Origin: Enterobacteriaceae bacterium
GTDB lineage: Bacteria; Pseudomonadota; Gammaproteobacteria; Enterobacterales; Enterobacteriaceae
Direction: 5' to 3'
DNA: 64,000 nucleotides
Assembly (NCBI GenBank): GCA_902363335.1
Contig: CABIZV010000001.1
Location: 496,001 to 560,000 of the forward strand
The notes under the pieces were generated by a model, which saw only the letters and a program-made list of their open reading frames with translations, ran no database searches and was not told where the DNA came from. Both the position numbers and the translations under genes were made by a program. Below are positions 45,505 to 53,332 of the stretch, piece by piece. The first letter of the stretch is position 1. Each line of letters begins with the position of its first letter.

Positions 45505-46505
45505 GCGCTGTGATCGACGAAAGAAAAATTCTGCTTGAGATTGCGGATTTAAAAGTCCACTTCGAGATTAAAGATGGCAAGCAGTGGTTCTGGCAGCCGC
45601 CGAAATCGCTGAAAGCGGTCGATGGCGTCACCCTGCGTTTGTATGAGGGTGAAACCCTGGGCGTGGTGGGCGAATCCGGCTGCGGCAAGTCGACGTTTGC
45701 CCGGGCGATTATCGGCCTGGTCAAAGCTACGGACGGTAAAGTGGCGTGGCTGGGTAAAGATTTACTGGGGATGAAGCCAAACGAATGGCGTGAAGTGCGC
45801 AGCGATATCCAGATGATTTTTCAGGATCCGCTGGCGTCACTTAACCCACGTATGACCATCGGCGAAATTATTGCCGAACCCCTGCGAACCTATTACCCAA
45901 AAATGTCACGTCAGGAAGTCCGTGATAAAGTGAAGACCATGATGATGAAGGTGGGGTTGCTGCCCAACCTCGTTAACCGCTATCCGCATGAGTTTTCCGG
46001 CGGCCAGTGTCAACGTATCGGTATTGCCCGAGCGCTAATTCTTGAACCTAAGCTGATTATCTGCGATGAACCCGTTTCCGCGCTGGATGTGTCAATTCAG
46101 GCTCAGGTGGTCAACTTACTCCAGCAGTTACAGCGTGAGATGGGCTTATCGCTTATCTTTATCGCCCACGACCTGGCGGTGGTGAAGCATATTTCTGACC
46201 GTGTACTGGTGATGTATCTTGGACATGCGGTCGAGCTTGGCACTTATGATGAGGTGTACAACAACCCATTGCACCCTTATACCAAAGCGCTGATGTCCGC
46301 CGTCCCGGTTCCCGACCCGGATCGGGAGAAAAACAAAACCATTCAGTTGCTCGAAGGTGAGCTGCCTTCGCCTATTAACCCGCCGTCTGGCTGCGTATTC
46401 CGTACACGTTGTCCGCTGGCCGGGCCAGAATGTGCGCAAACGCGTCCTCTTCTGGAAGGAAGTTTCCGTCACGCGGTTTCCTGTCTCAAGGTGGACCCGT
46501 TATAA
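45501..46505 (+). CDS. oppF: Oligopeptide ABC transporter ATP-binding protein OppF
   Basis: Second ATPase subunit, 334 residues, forming a heterodimer with OppD. Walker A GESGCGKSTFARAI, Q-loop MIFQDPLASLNPRM, signature FSGGQCQRIGIARALI, Walker B LIICDEPVSALDVS, and the C-terminal cysteine module (GCVFRTRCPLAGPEC). It is the last gene of oppABCDF and ends before a strong terminator. Confidence 0.97.
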   Translation: MSAVIDERKILLEIADLKVHFEIKDGKQWFWQPPKSLKAVDGVTLRLYEGETLGVVGESGCGKSTFARAIIGLVKATDGKVAWLGKDLLGMKPNEWREVRSDIQMIFQDPLASLNPRMTIGEIIAEPLRTYYPKMSRQEVRDKVKTMMMKVGLLPNLVNRYPHEFSGGQCQRIGIARALILEPKLIICDEPVSALDVSIQAQVVNLLQQLQREMGLSLIFIAHDLAVVKHISDRVLVMYLGHAVELGTYDEVYNNPLHPYTKALMSAVPVPDPDREKNKTIQLLEGELPSPINPPSGCVFRTRCPLAGPECAQTRPLLEGSFRHAVSCLKVDPL

Positions 46506-46510
46506 TCGTC

Positions 46511-46539
46511 AGGGCTGGCAAGTTGCCAGCCCTTTTTTT
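46511..46539 (+). terminator. Terminator of oppABCDF
   Basis: GGGCTGGCAA and TTGCCAGCCC overlap around a tiny loop and run into seven T, six bases after the oppF stop. Confidence 0.94.
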
Positions 46540-46553
46540 GACGAGGAGAAAAC

Positions 46554-47390
46554 GTGGCGGCTATTAGCGCTTTGCGACATCGTCTTTATTATTTCTTATT
46601 CGATCAACGTACACGTACTGGCCGGCGGTTTGAAGCGTTATGCGGACTGTTTGCGCTATTAAGCGTTATCGTTATTTTTATCGAATCAGGGATTGGCACA
46701 ACCTACCATCTGACTTTCGACGAATGGCATGCGTTCGTGATACTGGAAGCCGGCTTTACCTTGATGTTTACGCTGGAGTATTTATTGCGGGTATTTTGCT
46801 GGCCGAAACCTGCGAACTATGTATTCAGCTTCTGGGGATTTATCGATCTCGCGACCATTCTGCCGCTGTACGTTATTTTACTGTGGCCAGAAATTGGCGT
46901 GGAATATTTGTTCGCCTGGCGAGCAATGCGCGTGATCCGCGTATTCCGTATTCTTAAACTGCTGCGCCTGATGCCAGCGCTGAACAGTCTGTGGCGCGCT
47001 ATCGTTAATTCCCGACATCAGCTTATTCTGTTCTATGCCTTTATCGGGATTGTGATGGTTGTCGCGGGTGCGTTGATGTATGGCATAGAAGGGCCGGTCA
47101 ATGGATTTACAACGCTGAGCACTTCGGTGTATTGGGCGATTGTGACGGTGACGACGGTGGGCTATGGCGACATTACGCCACATACCGCACCGGGCAGAGC
47201 GGTGGCGTCGATACTTATCTTAATCGGTTACTCGGTGATTGCCATCCCGACCGGAATTATCACCGCCCAGATGACCAATGAGTTTGAAAAACGCCGCCAT
47301 GAACGCGTGTGTCCGCACTGTAAACAGCGCGATCACGATCTTAAGGCACACTATTGCAACACTTGCGGTACCGCGCTTCCTCACGAATAA
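46554..47390 (+). CDS. Voltage-gated potassium-channel-like ion transporter with C-terminal zinc ribbon
   Basis: Six-helix voltage-gated ion channel family protein, 278 residues. S4 carries arginines every third residue (WRAMRVIRVFRILKLLRL; R123, R126, R129, R132). The selectivity filter TVGYGD is at 201-206, typical of K+ channels. After S6 (~215-235) comes a short charged helix and a zinc-ribbon-like motif with Cys253, Cys256, Cys268 and Cys271 (CPHCKQRDHD ... CNTCG). There is no RCK domain, so this is not E. coli Kch, which occupies about this map position there. The start is a GTG with GAGGAG five bases before it. Function in the cell is inferred. Confidence 0.88.
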   Translation: MAAISALRHRLYYFLFDQRTRTGRRFEALCGLFALLSVIVIFIESGIGTTYHLTFDEWHAFVILEAGFTLMFTLEYLLRVFCWPKPANYVFSFWGFIDLATILPLYVILLWPEIGVEYLFAWRAMRVIRVFRILKLLRLMPALNSLWRAIVNSRHQLILFYAFIGIVMVVAGALMYGIEGPVNGFTTLSTSVYWAIVTVTTVGYGDITPHTAPGRAVASILILIGYSVIAIPTGIITAQMTNEFEKRRHERVCPHCKQRDHDLKAHYCNTCGTALPHE

Positions 47391-47407
47391 AGGCGGCGCG
47401 TTGACAT

Positions 47408-47436
47408 AAAAACGGCCGCTTAACGCGGCCCTTTTA
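47408..47436. terminator. Terminator between the ion-channel gene and yciU
   Basis: AAAACGGCCGC pairs with GCGGCCCTTTT around TTAAC, between two convergent stop codons, so it could serve both strands. Confidence 0.8.
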
Positions 47437-47448
47437 GCACTCTCTAAC

Positions 47449-47778
47449 TCATTCACGCCACAAGATGTGGCAGAGTTTGTGATCTTTTTCCCGGCACAGA
47501 AGCACGCGCGCGAAGATATCGTTCAGCTCGCCACCGTCGGTGTCCGCAAGACCAATCACCACTTCTGCGAAGAAGTCAGGGTTCAGGTCGAAATCGACGT
47601 GTTCCTGCCAGTCTTCTGCTGGGTCGAAAAGCTCGGCGCCGCCGCGCTCCTCAAACTGCAGGTTGAACAGAATGATATCGGCAGGGTCGAGATTGTCGCC
47701 CGCCAGCTCAAGAAAAATGTCATAAGCCTGCTCGAGTGTTTCGTCTTCGGTCAGGCGATTATTTAAATCCATATCCAT
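47449..47778 (-). CDS. yciU: YciU family protein (UPF0263/HI1450-like, DUF440)
   Basis: Acidic cytoplasmic protein of 109 residues, close to E. coli YciU (MDMDLNNRLTEDETLEQAYD; HVDFDLNPDFFAEVVIGLAD). The Haemophilus homologue HI1450 is a putative double-stranded-DNA mimic that binds HU; the function here is not shown. It starts 33 bases after clsA and is probably co-transcribed with it. Confidence 0.93.
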   Translation of the reverse strand: MDMDLNNRLTEDETLEQAYDIFLELAGDNLDPADIILFNLQFEERGGAELFDPAEDWQEHVDFDLNPDFFAEVVIGLADTDGGELNDIFARVLLCREKDHKLCHILWRE

Positions 47779-47811
47779 GATGACTACCTGTTAAATACTG
47801 TTGGGCACGTT

Positions 47812-49272
47812 TTACAGCAACGGACTGAAGAAGTAAAACAGTCGCTCTGCAAGACGGTGCCAGAAGGGACGTTTAACCCACAACCGCGCGTCGAGTAAGC
47901 GGGAACGGGAGATATAATCGTCCTGTACAGCGGCGAGATCGGCACCAAATCCGGCATCGTCGATAACCAGGGTAATTTCAAAGTTAAGCCACAAACTGCG
48001 CATATCAAGGTTTACTGTGCCGACAAGACTCAGTTCGCCGTCAACCAATACGCTCTTGGTGTGTAACAGGCCGCCTTCAAACTGGTAAATTTTAACCCCC
48101 GCCTCGAGCAGCTCAGTAAAGAACGCCCGGCTTGCCCAGCCAACCAGTACGGAGTCATTTTTACGCGGCATAATAATACTCACATCGACGCCGCGCTGGG
48201 CTGCGGTGCAGATGGCATGCAGTAAATCATCACTCGGCACAAAGTAAGGCGTGGTCATGATCAGGTATTCGCGCGCGGAATAGGCGGCGGTCAGCAACGC
48301 TTGATGAATCAAATCTTCCGGGAAGCCGGGGCCTGAGGCAATTGTCTGAATCGTGTGCCCGCTTGCTTCTTCAAACGGCATAATATTGAGATCTGGCGTC
48401 GGCGGTAAAATACGTTTGCCGGTCTCAATTTCCCAATCACAGGAATACACGATACCCATACCGGTGGCGATAGGGCCTTCCATACGCGCCATCAGGTCAA
48501 TCCACTGGCCGACACCGGAATCTTGTTTAAAGAAGCGTGGGTCGACCATATTCATACTGCCGGTGTAGGCAATATAATTATCCACCATGATCATTTTGCG
48601 GTGCTGGCGTAAATCCATGCGGCGTAAAAACACACGCATCAAATTAACTTTGAGCGCCTCGACAACCTCAACGCCCGCATTGCGCATCATCGCCGCCCAG
48701 GGGCTGCGGAAAAAGGCGACGCTACCGGCTGAGTCCAGCATCAGGCGGCAATGGACACCTCGACGTGCGGCGGCCATCAGCGATTCCGCAACCTGATCGG
48801 CCATACCGCCCGGTTGCCAGATATAGAAGACCATCTCAATATTGTGCCGCGCCAGCTGGATATCGCGAATGATAGCCTGCATGACATCGTCAGTTTCGGT
48901 GAGCAACTGCAGTTGATTGCCTTTCAGCCCGGCAATACCCTGGCGACGTTCACAGAGTTTAAAGAGCGAAGAGGCCACCTGACTGTTATCCTCGGCGAAA
49001 ATATGCTCGCAGGACTTGAGGTCGTTAAGCCATTTTGCGGTCGAAGGCCACATAGCACGCGCACGCTCGGCGCGACGCTTTCCTAAGTGGAGCTCACCTA
49101 AAGAGAGATAGGCGATGATGCCGACTAACGGCAGAATGTAAATAATAAGCAACCAGGCCATGGCAGAAGGAACCGCACGGCGTTTCATCAAGATGCGTAA
49201 TGTTACCCCGGCGATTAACAACCAATACCCCAGAATAGCCATCCAACTTACAACGGTGTAGACGGTTGTCAT
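47812..49272 (-). CDS. clsA: Cardiolipin synthase A
   Basis: Inner-membrane phospholipase-D-family enzyme that condenses two phosphatidylglycerols to cardiolipin plus glycerol. It has 486 residues, with two N-terminal membrane helices and two HKD catalytic motifs (HRKMIMVDNYIAYTGSMN and HTKSVLVDGELSLVGTVN). The frame extends to 49317, but the ATG at 49272 (MTTVYTVVSWMAILGYWLLI) gives the E. coli length. It is divergent from yciY. Confidence 0.96.
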   Translation of the reverse strand: MTTVYTVVSWMAILGYWLLIAGVTLRILMKRRAVPSAMAWLLIIYILPLVGIIAYLSLGELHLGKRRAERARAMWPSTAKWLNDLKSCEHIFAEDNSQVASSLFKLCERRQGIAGLKGNQLQLLTETDDVMQAIIRDIQLARHNIEMVFYIWQPGGMADQVAESLMAAARRGVHCRLMLDSAGSVAFFRSPWAAMMRNAGVEVVEALKVNLMRVFLRRMDLRQHRKMIMVDNYIAYTGSMNMVDPRFFKQDSGVGQWIDLMARMEGPIATGMGIVYSCDWEIETGKRILPPTPDLNIMPFEEASGHTIQTIASGPGFPEDLIHQALLTAAYSAREYLIMTTPYFVPSDDLLHAICTAAQRGVDVSIIMPRKNDSVLVGWASRAFFTELLEAGVKIYQFEGGLLHTKSVLVDGELSLVGTVNLDMRSLWLNFEITLVIDDAGFGADLAAVQDDYISRSRLLDARLWVKRPFWHRLAERLFYFFSPLL

Positions 49273-49416
49273 ATTTCGAAAATCCTTTTGAAAGCCAGTT
49301 GTTAAGAGTTTACGCATCAGGCGGCATCTGGCAAATAAAAACGCATTGAGAAAGCACTGGTCAGCCTAAAGCAAGGGGCTATAATGAGGCGTCTTTTTTT
49401 AGAAAGAGCATTAGAA

Positions 49417-49590
49417 ATGAAGCGTAGTAGACCCGAAGTGGGGCGCTGGCGGATGCTGAGACAGGCAAACCGCCGTAAATCGCGTTGGCTGGAATCCCAG
49501 TCTCGCCGAAATATGCGCATCCATTCTATCAGAAAGTATCTTGGCAGCCGGCAGCGAAATTGCCTGCTTTATGCAATTTACGATCTCTGA
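49417..49590 (+). CDS. yciY: Small basic protein YciY
   Basis: 57-residue, very arginine-rich protein (MKRSRPEVGRWRMLRQANRR ... SQSRRNMRIHSIRKYLGSRQ) that aligns along its whole length with E. coli YciY. Function unknown. An upstream ATG at 49384 would add 11 residues but does not match the family. It lies between clsA and a hairpin, and faces yciI tail to tail. Confidence 0.85.
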   Translation: MKRSRPEVGRWRMLRQANRRKSRWLESQSRRNMRIHSIRKYLGSRQRNCLLYAIYDL

Positions 49591-49600
49591 AAATGAAAAA

Positions 49601-49629
49601 GGGCACCGTCAATGGTGCCCTCAGTTTTT
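49601..49629. terminator. Terminator between yciY and yciI
   Basis: GGGCACC-GTCAAT-GGTGCCC followed by TCAGTTTTT. It is placed between convergent genes, and the left side is A-rich (GAAAAA), so it may work in both directions. Confidence 0.82.
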
Positions 49630-49656
49630 CAGCCAGGCCTGAAGCCTCAGTGCCGA

Positions 49657-49953
49657 TTAGAATACTTTTTTATACGGTTTCACCGAAACCTGCTGGTAAA
49701 CCCCTGCCGCGACATACGGATCGTCCTGTGCCCAGGACTGAGCCGCTTCCAGAGATGCAAATTCAGCAATCACGGTCGAACCACTAAACCCTGCGGCACC
49801 CGGCTCGTTGCTGTCTACGGCAGGCATTGGGCCTGCGGTTAGCAGTCGGCCTTCATCATGCAACAATTGCAGACGTGCCAGATGAGCGGGTCGTACGGAA
49901 AGACGTTTTTCAAGAGAGTCGGCGATATCCTGGGCATAAATGACGTAAAGCAC
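49657..49953 (-). CDS. yciI: YciI family protein
   Basis: Cytoplasmic ferredoxin-like-fold protein of 98 residues with the conserved His-Asp of YCII domains (RPAHLARLQLLHDEGRLLTA; DDPYVAAGVYQQVSVKPYKK). Some relatives are dehydrochlorinase- or muconolactone-isomerase-like, but no activity is assigned to this orthologue. The start is a GTG with GGAG about eight bases upstream, as in E. coli. It is divergent from tonB. Confidence 0.93.
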   Translation of the reverse strand: MLYVIYAQDIADSLEKRLSVRPAHLARLQLLHDEGRLLTAGPMPAVDSNEPGAAGFSGSTVIAEFASLEAAQSWAQDDPYVAAGVYQQVSVKPYKKVF

Positions 49954-50105
49954 GGGCGGAACTCCTGTTTAAATAATTTGCGGATCACGGTAAGGCAAAG
50001 CGTCTTTGACTGCAATGCAAAGTTTTCCATGACCTTAAAGTCGCGTTCTTGCGCGTTTTTTTTGGTCAACTGCGGGAGAAAGTTGACCGTGGATAAGATG
50101 TCTTA

Positions 50106-50135
50106 TTGAATATGATTGCTATTTGCATTTAAAAT
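50106..50135 (+). promoter_or_regulatory. tonB promoter with Fur-like site
   Basis: -35 TTGAAT (50106-50111) and -10 TAAAAT (50130-50135) are 18 bases apart. GAATATGATTGCTATTTGC (50108-50126) matches the 19-base Fur consensus at 11 positions and overlaps the promoter. E. coli tonB is Fur-repressed from an equivalent site. Confidence 0.65.
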
Positions 50136-50173
50136 CGAGTTCTCATTTTTCAACTGTAACGACTATGACTGCA

Positions 50174-50887
50174 ATGACCCTTGATTTACCTCGCCGCTTC
50201 CCGTGGCCGACGTTACTCTCTGTTGGTATCCACGTTGCCGTTGTGGCCGGTCTACTTTATACCTCGGTACATCAGGTTATTGAGCTGCCCGCACCTGCTC
50301 AACCAATCACTATCACGATGGTTGCACCTGAAGACTTAGAACCGCCTCAGGCCGTAGCACAGCCGCAACCAATCGTTGAGCCGGAACCAGAACCTGAGCC
50401 GGAGCCTATTCCAGAGGTACCGAAGGCGCCGGTTGTTATCCACAAACCGAAACCAAAGCCTAAGCCAAAACCGAAGCCGGTGAAAAAGGTTGAACAGCCG
50501 AAGCCAGAAGTGAAGCCGGTTGAACAACGTCCTTTATCGACGGTTAACCGTGATGCTCCGCCAGCACGCTCTGTGGCAAACAATCAGCCGGGTGCCAGCG
50601 CACCGTCGGTTAATGCCCCTACAGGGCCACGTGCGTTGACTCGCCAGCAGCCGGGCTACCCGACCCGCGCGCAGGCGTTGCGCATAGAAGGGAAAGTTCG
50701 GGTGAAATTTGATGTGACTGCCGACGGGCGTGTTGATAACGTCCAGATTCTGTCTGCCCAGCCATCTAACATGTTTGAACGTGATGTCAAAACCGCGATG
50801 CGCAAATGGCGCTATGAAGCGGGTAAACCGGGCACCGGCCTTATCATGAATATCGAATTCCGCCTGAAAGGCGTGCAGATGAACTAA
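50174..50887 (+). CDS. tonB: Energy transducer TonB
   Basis: Couples the proton-motive force, with ExbB and ExbD, to outer-membrane receptors for siderophores and vitamin B12. It has 237 residues from the ATG at 50174 (MTLDLPRRFPWPTLLSVGIH): one N-terminal membrane anchor, then a rigid periplasmic Pro-rich spacer with Glu-Pro repeats (EPEPEPEPEPIPEVP) and Lys-Pro repeats (KPKPKPKPKPKPVKK), and a C-terminal receptor-binding domain (RIEGKVRVKFDVTADGRVDN). An in-frame ATG nine bases upstream is possible, and no ribosome site distinguishes them. The C terminus (RLKGVQMN) differs from E. coli. Confidence 0.95.
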   Translation: MTLDLPRRFPWPTLLSVGIHVAVVAGLLYTSVHQVIELPAPAQPITITMVAPEDLEPPQAVAQPQPIVEPEPEPEPEPIPEVPKAPVVIHKPKPKPKPKPKPVKKVEQPKPEVKPVEQRPLSTVNRDAPPARSVANNQPGASAPSVNAPTGPRALTRQQPGYPTRAQALRIEGKVRVKFDVTADGRVDNVQILSAQPSNMFERDVKTAMRKWRYEAGKPGTGLIMNIEFRLKGVQMN

Positions 50888-50913
50888 AAAAAGCCCCGGA
50901 AGGGGCTTTTTTT
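50886..50913. terminator. Bidirectional terminator between tonB and yniA
   Basis: AAAAAAAGCCCC-GGAA-GGGGCTTTTTTT touches both convergent stop codons; symmetric A and T tracts allow use from either side. Confidence 0.93.
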
Positions 50914-51772
50914 ACGCCGCTAACATCTTATCCAGCGCTTTTTGGGCCTGAACCAAATGTTGCCCACCGAACAAAATAGCGCGGTTAATCAATGTATAAA
51001 GTTGATAGACCGGCTGGCGCTCGAGAAAATCAGCGGGGAGGGGCGAAACGGATTGATAGCCATCGTATATCTGCGGTGGCTGATCGGGATGAAGCGGCAG
51101 CATAGCCAGGTCACATTCACGATCTCCCCAGTAGCAGGCAGGATCAAAGATGTATGGCCCATCAGGCCCCAGAGCACAGTTGTTCGACCACAGGTCGCCG
51201 TGCAGTAACGACGCTTGAGGTTGATGCGAACTCAGGCGCTGTTGGACATGTTCGACAATCGAGTCAATCTCACCAAACTTCATGCCTTTTTCAGCCGCAA
51301 GCTCAAGCTGCCAGCCGATACGCTGCTCGGCAAAAAAATTCGACCAGCGGCGTTGCCAGGCGTTCGGTTGTGGGGTCGTTGAGAGATCGTTATCAAAGTC
51401 GAGGCCAAACTGTGGCTGGTCGCTCCATTGATGGAGATGCGCCAGCTGTTGCCCTAATAAAAAGGCGTTATGTGCATCTAGCGGACGCGGCGGAAGGTAT
51501 TCCATGACCAGGAAACTGGAGTCGCGGTCTGCTCCGACGACAAAAACCTCCGGGACGGTCACGGTACGGCTGCGGGAGAGCAATTCGAGCTGGTCGGCCT
51601 CCGCAGTAAAGATAGGCAGTAGTTCTCGTTCATCGCATTTAACGAAAAAGTCTCGACCCGCGAACTTCAGGTGCCATGCGGCATGAATCTCTCCGCCAGG
51701 CAACTCCGTGCGCTGTTCGATTTCGCCACGTCCAAGTTGTTCGCTTAACAGGCTACCGATCGTTTGCCACAT
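50912..51772 (-). CDS. yniA: Fructosamine kinase family protein YniA
   Basis: Aminoglycoside-phosphotransferase-fold kinase of the fructosamine/ketosamine-3-kinase family, thought to act in repair of glycated amines. It has 286 residues. The catalytic HGDLWSNN and the metal-binding IFDPACYWGDRECDLAM are intact, as is the N-terminal FFVKCDERELLP with the ATP lysine. The frame is open to 51799, but the ATG at 51772 (MWQTIGSLLSEQLGRGEIEQ) gives the E. coli length. In E. coli K-12 it is a neighbour of pfkB, not of tonB. Confidence 0.94.
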   Translation of the reverse strand: MWQTIGSLLSEQLGRGEIEQRTELPGGEIHAAWHLKFAGRDFFVKCDERELLPIFTAEADQLELLSRSRTVTVPEVFVVGADRDSSFLVMEYLPPRPLDAHNAFLLGQQLAHLHQWSDQPQFGLDFDNDLSTTPQPNAWQRRWSNFFAEQRIGWQLELAAEKGMKFGEIDSIVEHVQQRLSSHQPQASLLHGDLWSNNCALGPDGPYIFDPACYWGDRECDLAMLPLHPDQPPQIYDGYQSVSPLPADFLERQPVYQLYTLINRAILFGGQHLVQAQKALDKMLAA

Positions 51773-51956
51773 GATATCTCTCCCCATGTTTTCCGCCATA
51801 TCATAAGGTTAGCGCACAAATACTGGGTAAAAATACGAGCTACACCGCACAACGGATAAAAAGAGTATACAAAACAGAGGTAAAGGCGCTGGCCCTCTAA
51901 GATAGCTTTATGGTCGTTCATCCATAACGATGATGAGTCTATGACCATTTCGCACC

Positions 51957-51972
51957 CCATTGTTAACAATGG
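51957..51972. promoter_or_regulatory. Perfect 16-bp palindrome between pfkB and yniA
   Basis: CCATTGTTAACAATGG is exactly self-complementary, 185 bases before the yniA start. It has the size and symmetry of a repressor operator, but I do not recognise the regulator. A second inverted repeat CTCATGG-ACGAG-CCATGAG lies at 52010-52028, near the pfkB 3' end. Confidence 0.45.
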
Positions 51973-52045
51973 ACTTTTGTTAGCATAGTCGATCACGCTA
52001 ATTTCGCGACTCATGGACGAGCCATGAGCCGGATATCGTGTGCAA

Positions 52046-52978
52046 TTAGTGCTGTTGCAAATAATCGAATATTTTCTGCGTGTTTTCGCTCGAACACAGG
52101 CGGGTTCCTTGATTAATGGTTGCCGCGCTCCCGGCGGCAACGCCATAGCGTACCAATGTCTCAAGGCTGGCATTTTCAGCCAGTTTTAATGTCATCGCCC
52201 CGACCATACTATCGCCAGCACCGACGGTGCTCTGACTTTTGATAGGCGGCGGGACAACCTGCACACAGCTGTTTGCATCAACGGCCAGCGCGCCCTGCGC
52301 GCCTAACGACACCACAACACGACGTGCTTTACCGCTGCGCACAATTTCCTGAGCCGCCTTACGCACATCATCAGGCTGGATAAGTTCGCGGGCAACCAGT
52401 GCGCTGAGTTCTTTCTGATTCGGCTTCACCAGTTCAATCTCACCAATCTCCAGGGCCGCCGCCAGCGCTTCGCCGGAACTATCAATAATACAACGTACAC
52501 CTTTCGCCTGAGCGGCCTTAATCAGGGAAACAAACGCACTGAGTGCGACACCCGGCGGCAGGCTACCGCTGATAACCAGCAGCGATCCGGCTTCAATCTC
52601 GAGTACTTTTTCCTGCAAGCGTTGCAGCTCATCTGCGTGAAGCGTCGCACCCGGCATCACGAAGCGATACTGCTCGCCGCTGGCCTCAACGTGAACATGG
52701 AGGTTCTGACGCGTCCACTCGCGGGTCTCAATATTTTCAACCGGAACATTTTCCGCTTGAAGTAGGGCGACCAGATGTTCACCGGTGGCACCACCGGAGG
52801 GAAATATTGCGCTGGCCGTGCCGCCAAGAAAAGTTATGGCGCGGGCCACGTTAATACCACCGCCGCCGGGTTCGAACACGGGGGCGCTACAGCGGAGTTT
52901 ACCTTCGGGATAAATTTGCGGCGTTTGAGTTGCACTGTCGAGAGAAGGAGCAAGCGTAAGTGTGTATATTTTAACCAT
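52046..52978 (-). CDS. pfkB: 6-phosphofructokinase II
   Basis: Ribokinase-family phosphofructokinase (minor Pfk-2) that phosphorylates fructose 6-phosphate and is inhibited by MgATP. It has 310 residues. The N-terminal signature is FEPGGGGINVARAITFLGG; the C-terminal PfkB signature STVGAGDSMVGAMTLKLAEN contains the catalytic aspartate. AGGAGG lies seven bases before the ATG. yniA lies downstream on the same strand after 273 bases; the small ydiZ gene I associate with this interval in E. coli is not evident. Confidence 0.96.
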   Translation of the reverse strand: MVKIYTLTLAPSLDSATQTPQIYPEGKLRCSAPVFEPGGGGINVARAITFLGGTASAIFPSGGATGEHLVALLQAENVPVENIETREWTRQNLHVHVEASGEQYRFVMPGATLHADELQRLQEKVLEIEAGSLLVISGSLPPGVALSAFVSLIKAAQAKGVRCIIDSSGEALAAALEIGEIELVKPNQKELSALVARELIQPDDVRKAAQEIVRSGKARRVVVSLGAQGALAVDANSCVQVVPPPIKSQSTVGAGDSMVGAMTLKLAENASLETLVRYGVAAGSAATINQGTRLCSSENTQKIFDYLQQH

Positions 52979-53332
52979 ACTGATAACCTCCTTTTATGAA
53001 CAGGTCGACTGTTCGAAAAAACATCGCTTTCAGTCTGGCACTTGTGGCGAAATAATGAAAGAAGCAACAGCATGATTTTTATAGGAAAATGTAAACGAGT
53101 CTCTGTTTTTATATTCAAATCAGCGGCCAGGCTACGTGCAATAAGGTGTGCTGATTTTGATTAAGGCTTGTTGAGGCCAATGTAACACCCTGTAAAGGCA
53201 TTACAGGTCGTAAGGTTGTGTGAAATATTTCTTCATTCGCCCCTCAACATCTATTGAAGTTTTCAACTTCTGAGAGTCTAATCGCACACTGCAAAACACC
53301 ACGTTAAACCAAGTATCTTTTAGAGAAACGAA
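52979..53332. promoter_or_regulatory. Intergenic region between divergent pfkB and ydiY
   Basis: 354 bases. It holds two operator-like inverted repeats on the ydiY side: CCTGTAA-AGGCA-TTACAGG at 53189-53207 and GAAGTT-TTC-AACTTC at 53253-53267. No open frame is supported. The regulators are not identified. Confidence 0.45.

Noticed and set aside
50380..50500. Glu-Pro and Lys-Pro codon repeats as a tandem-repeat array
   Set aside because: They are the normal proline-rich periplasmic spacer of TonB, in frame and of ordinary length.
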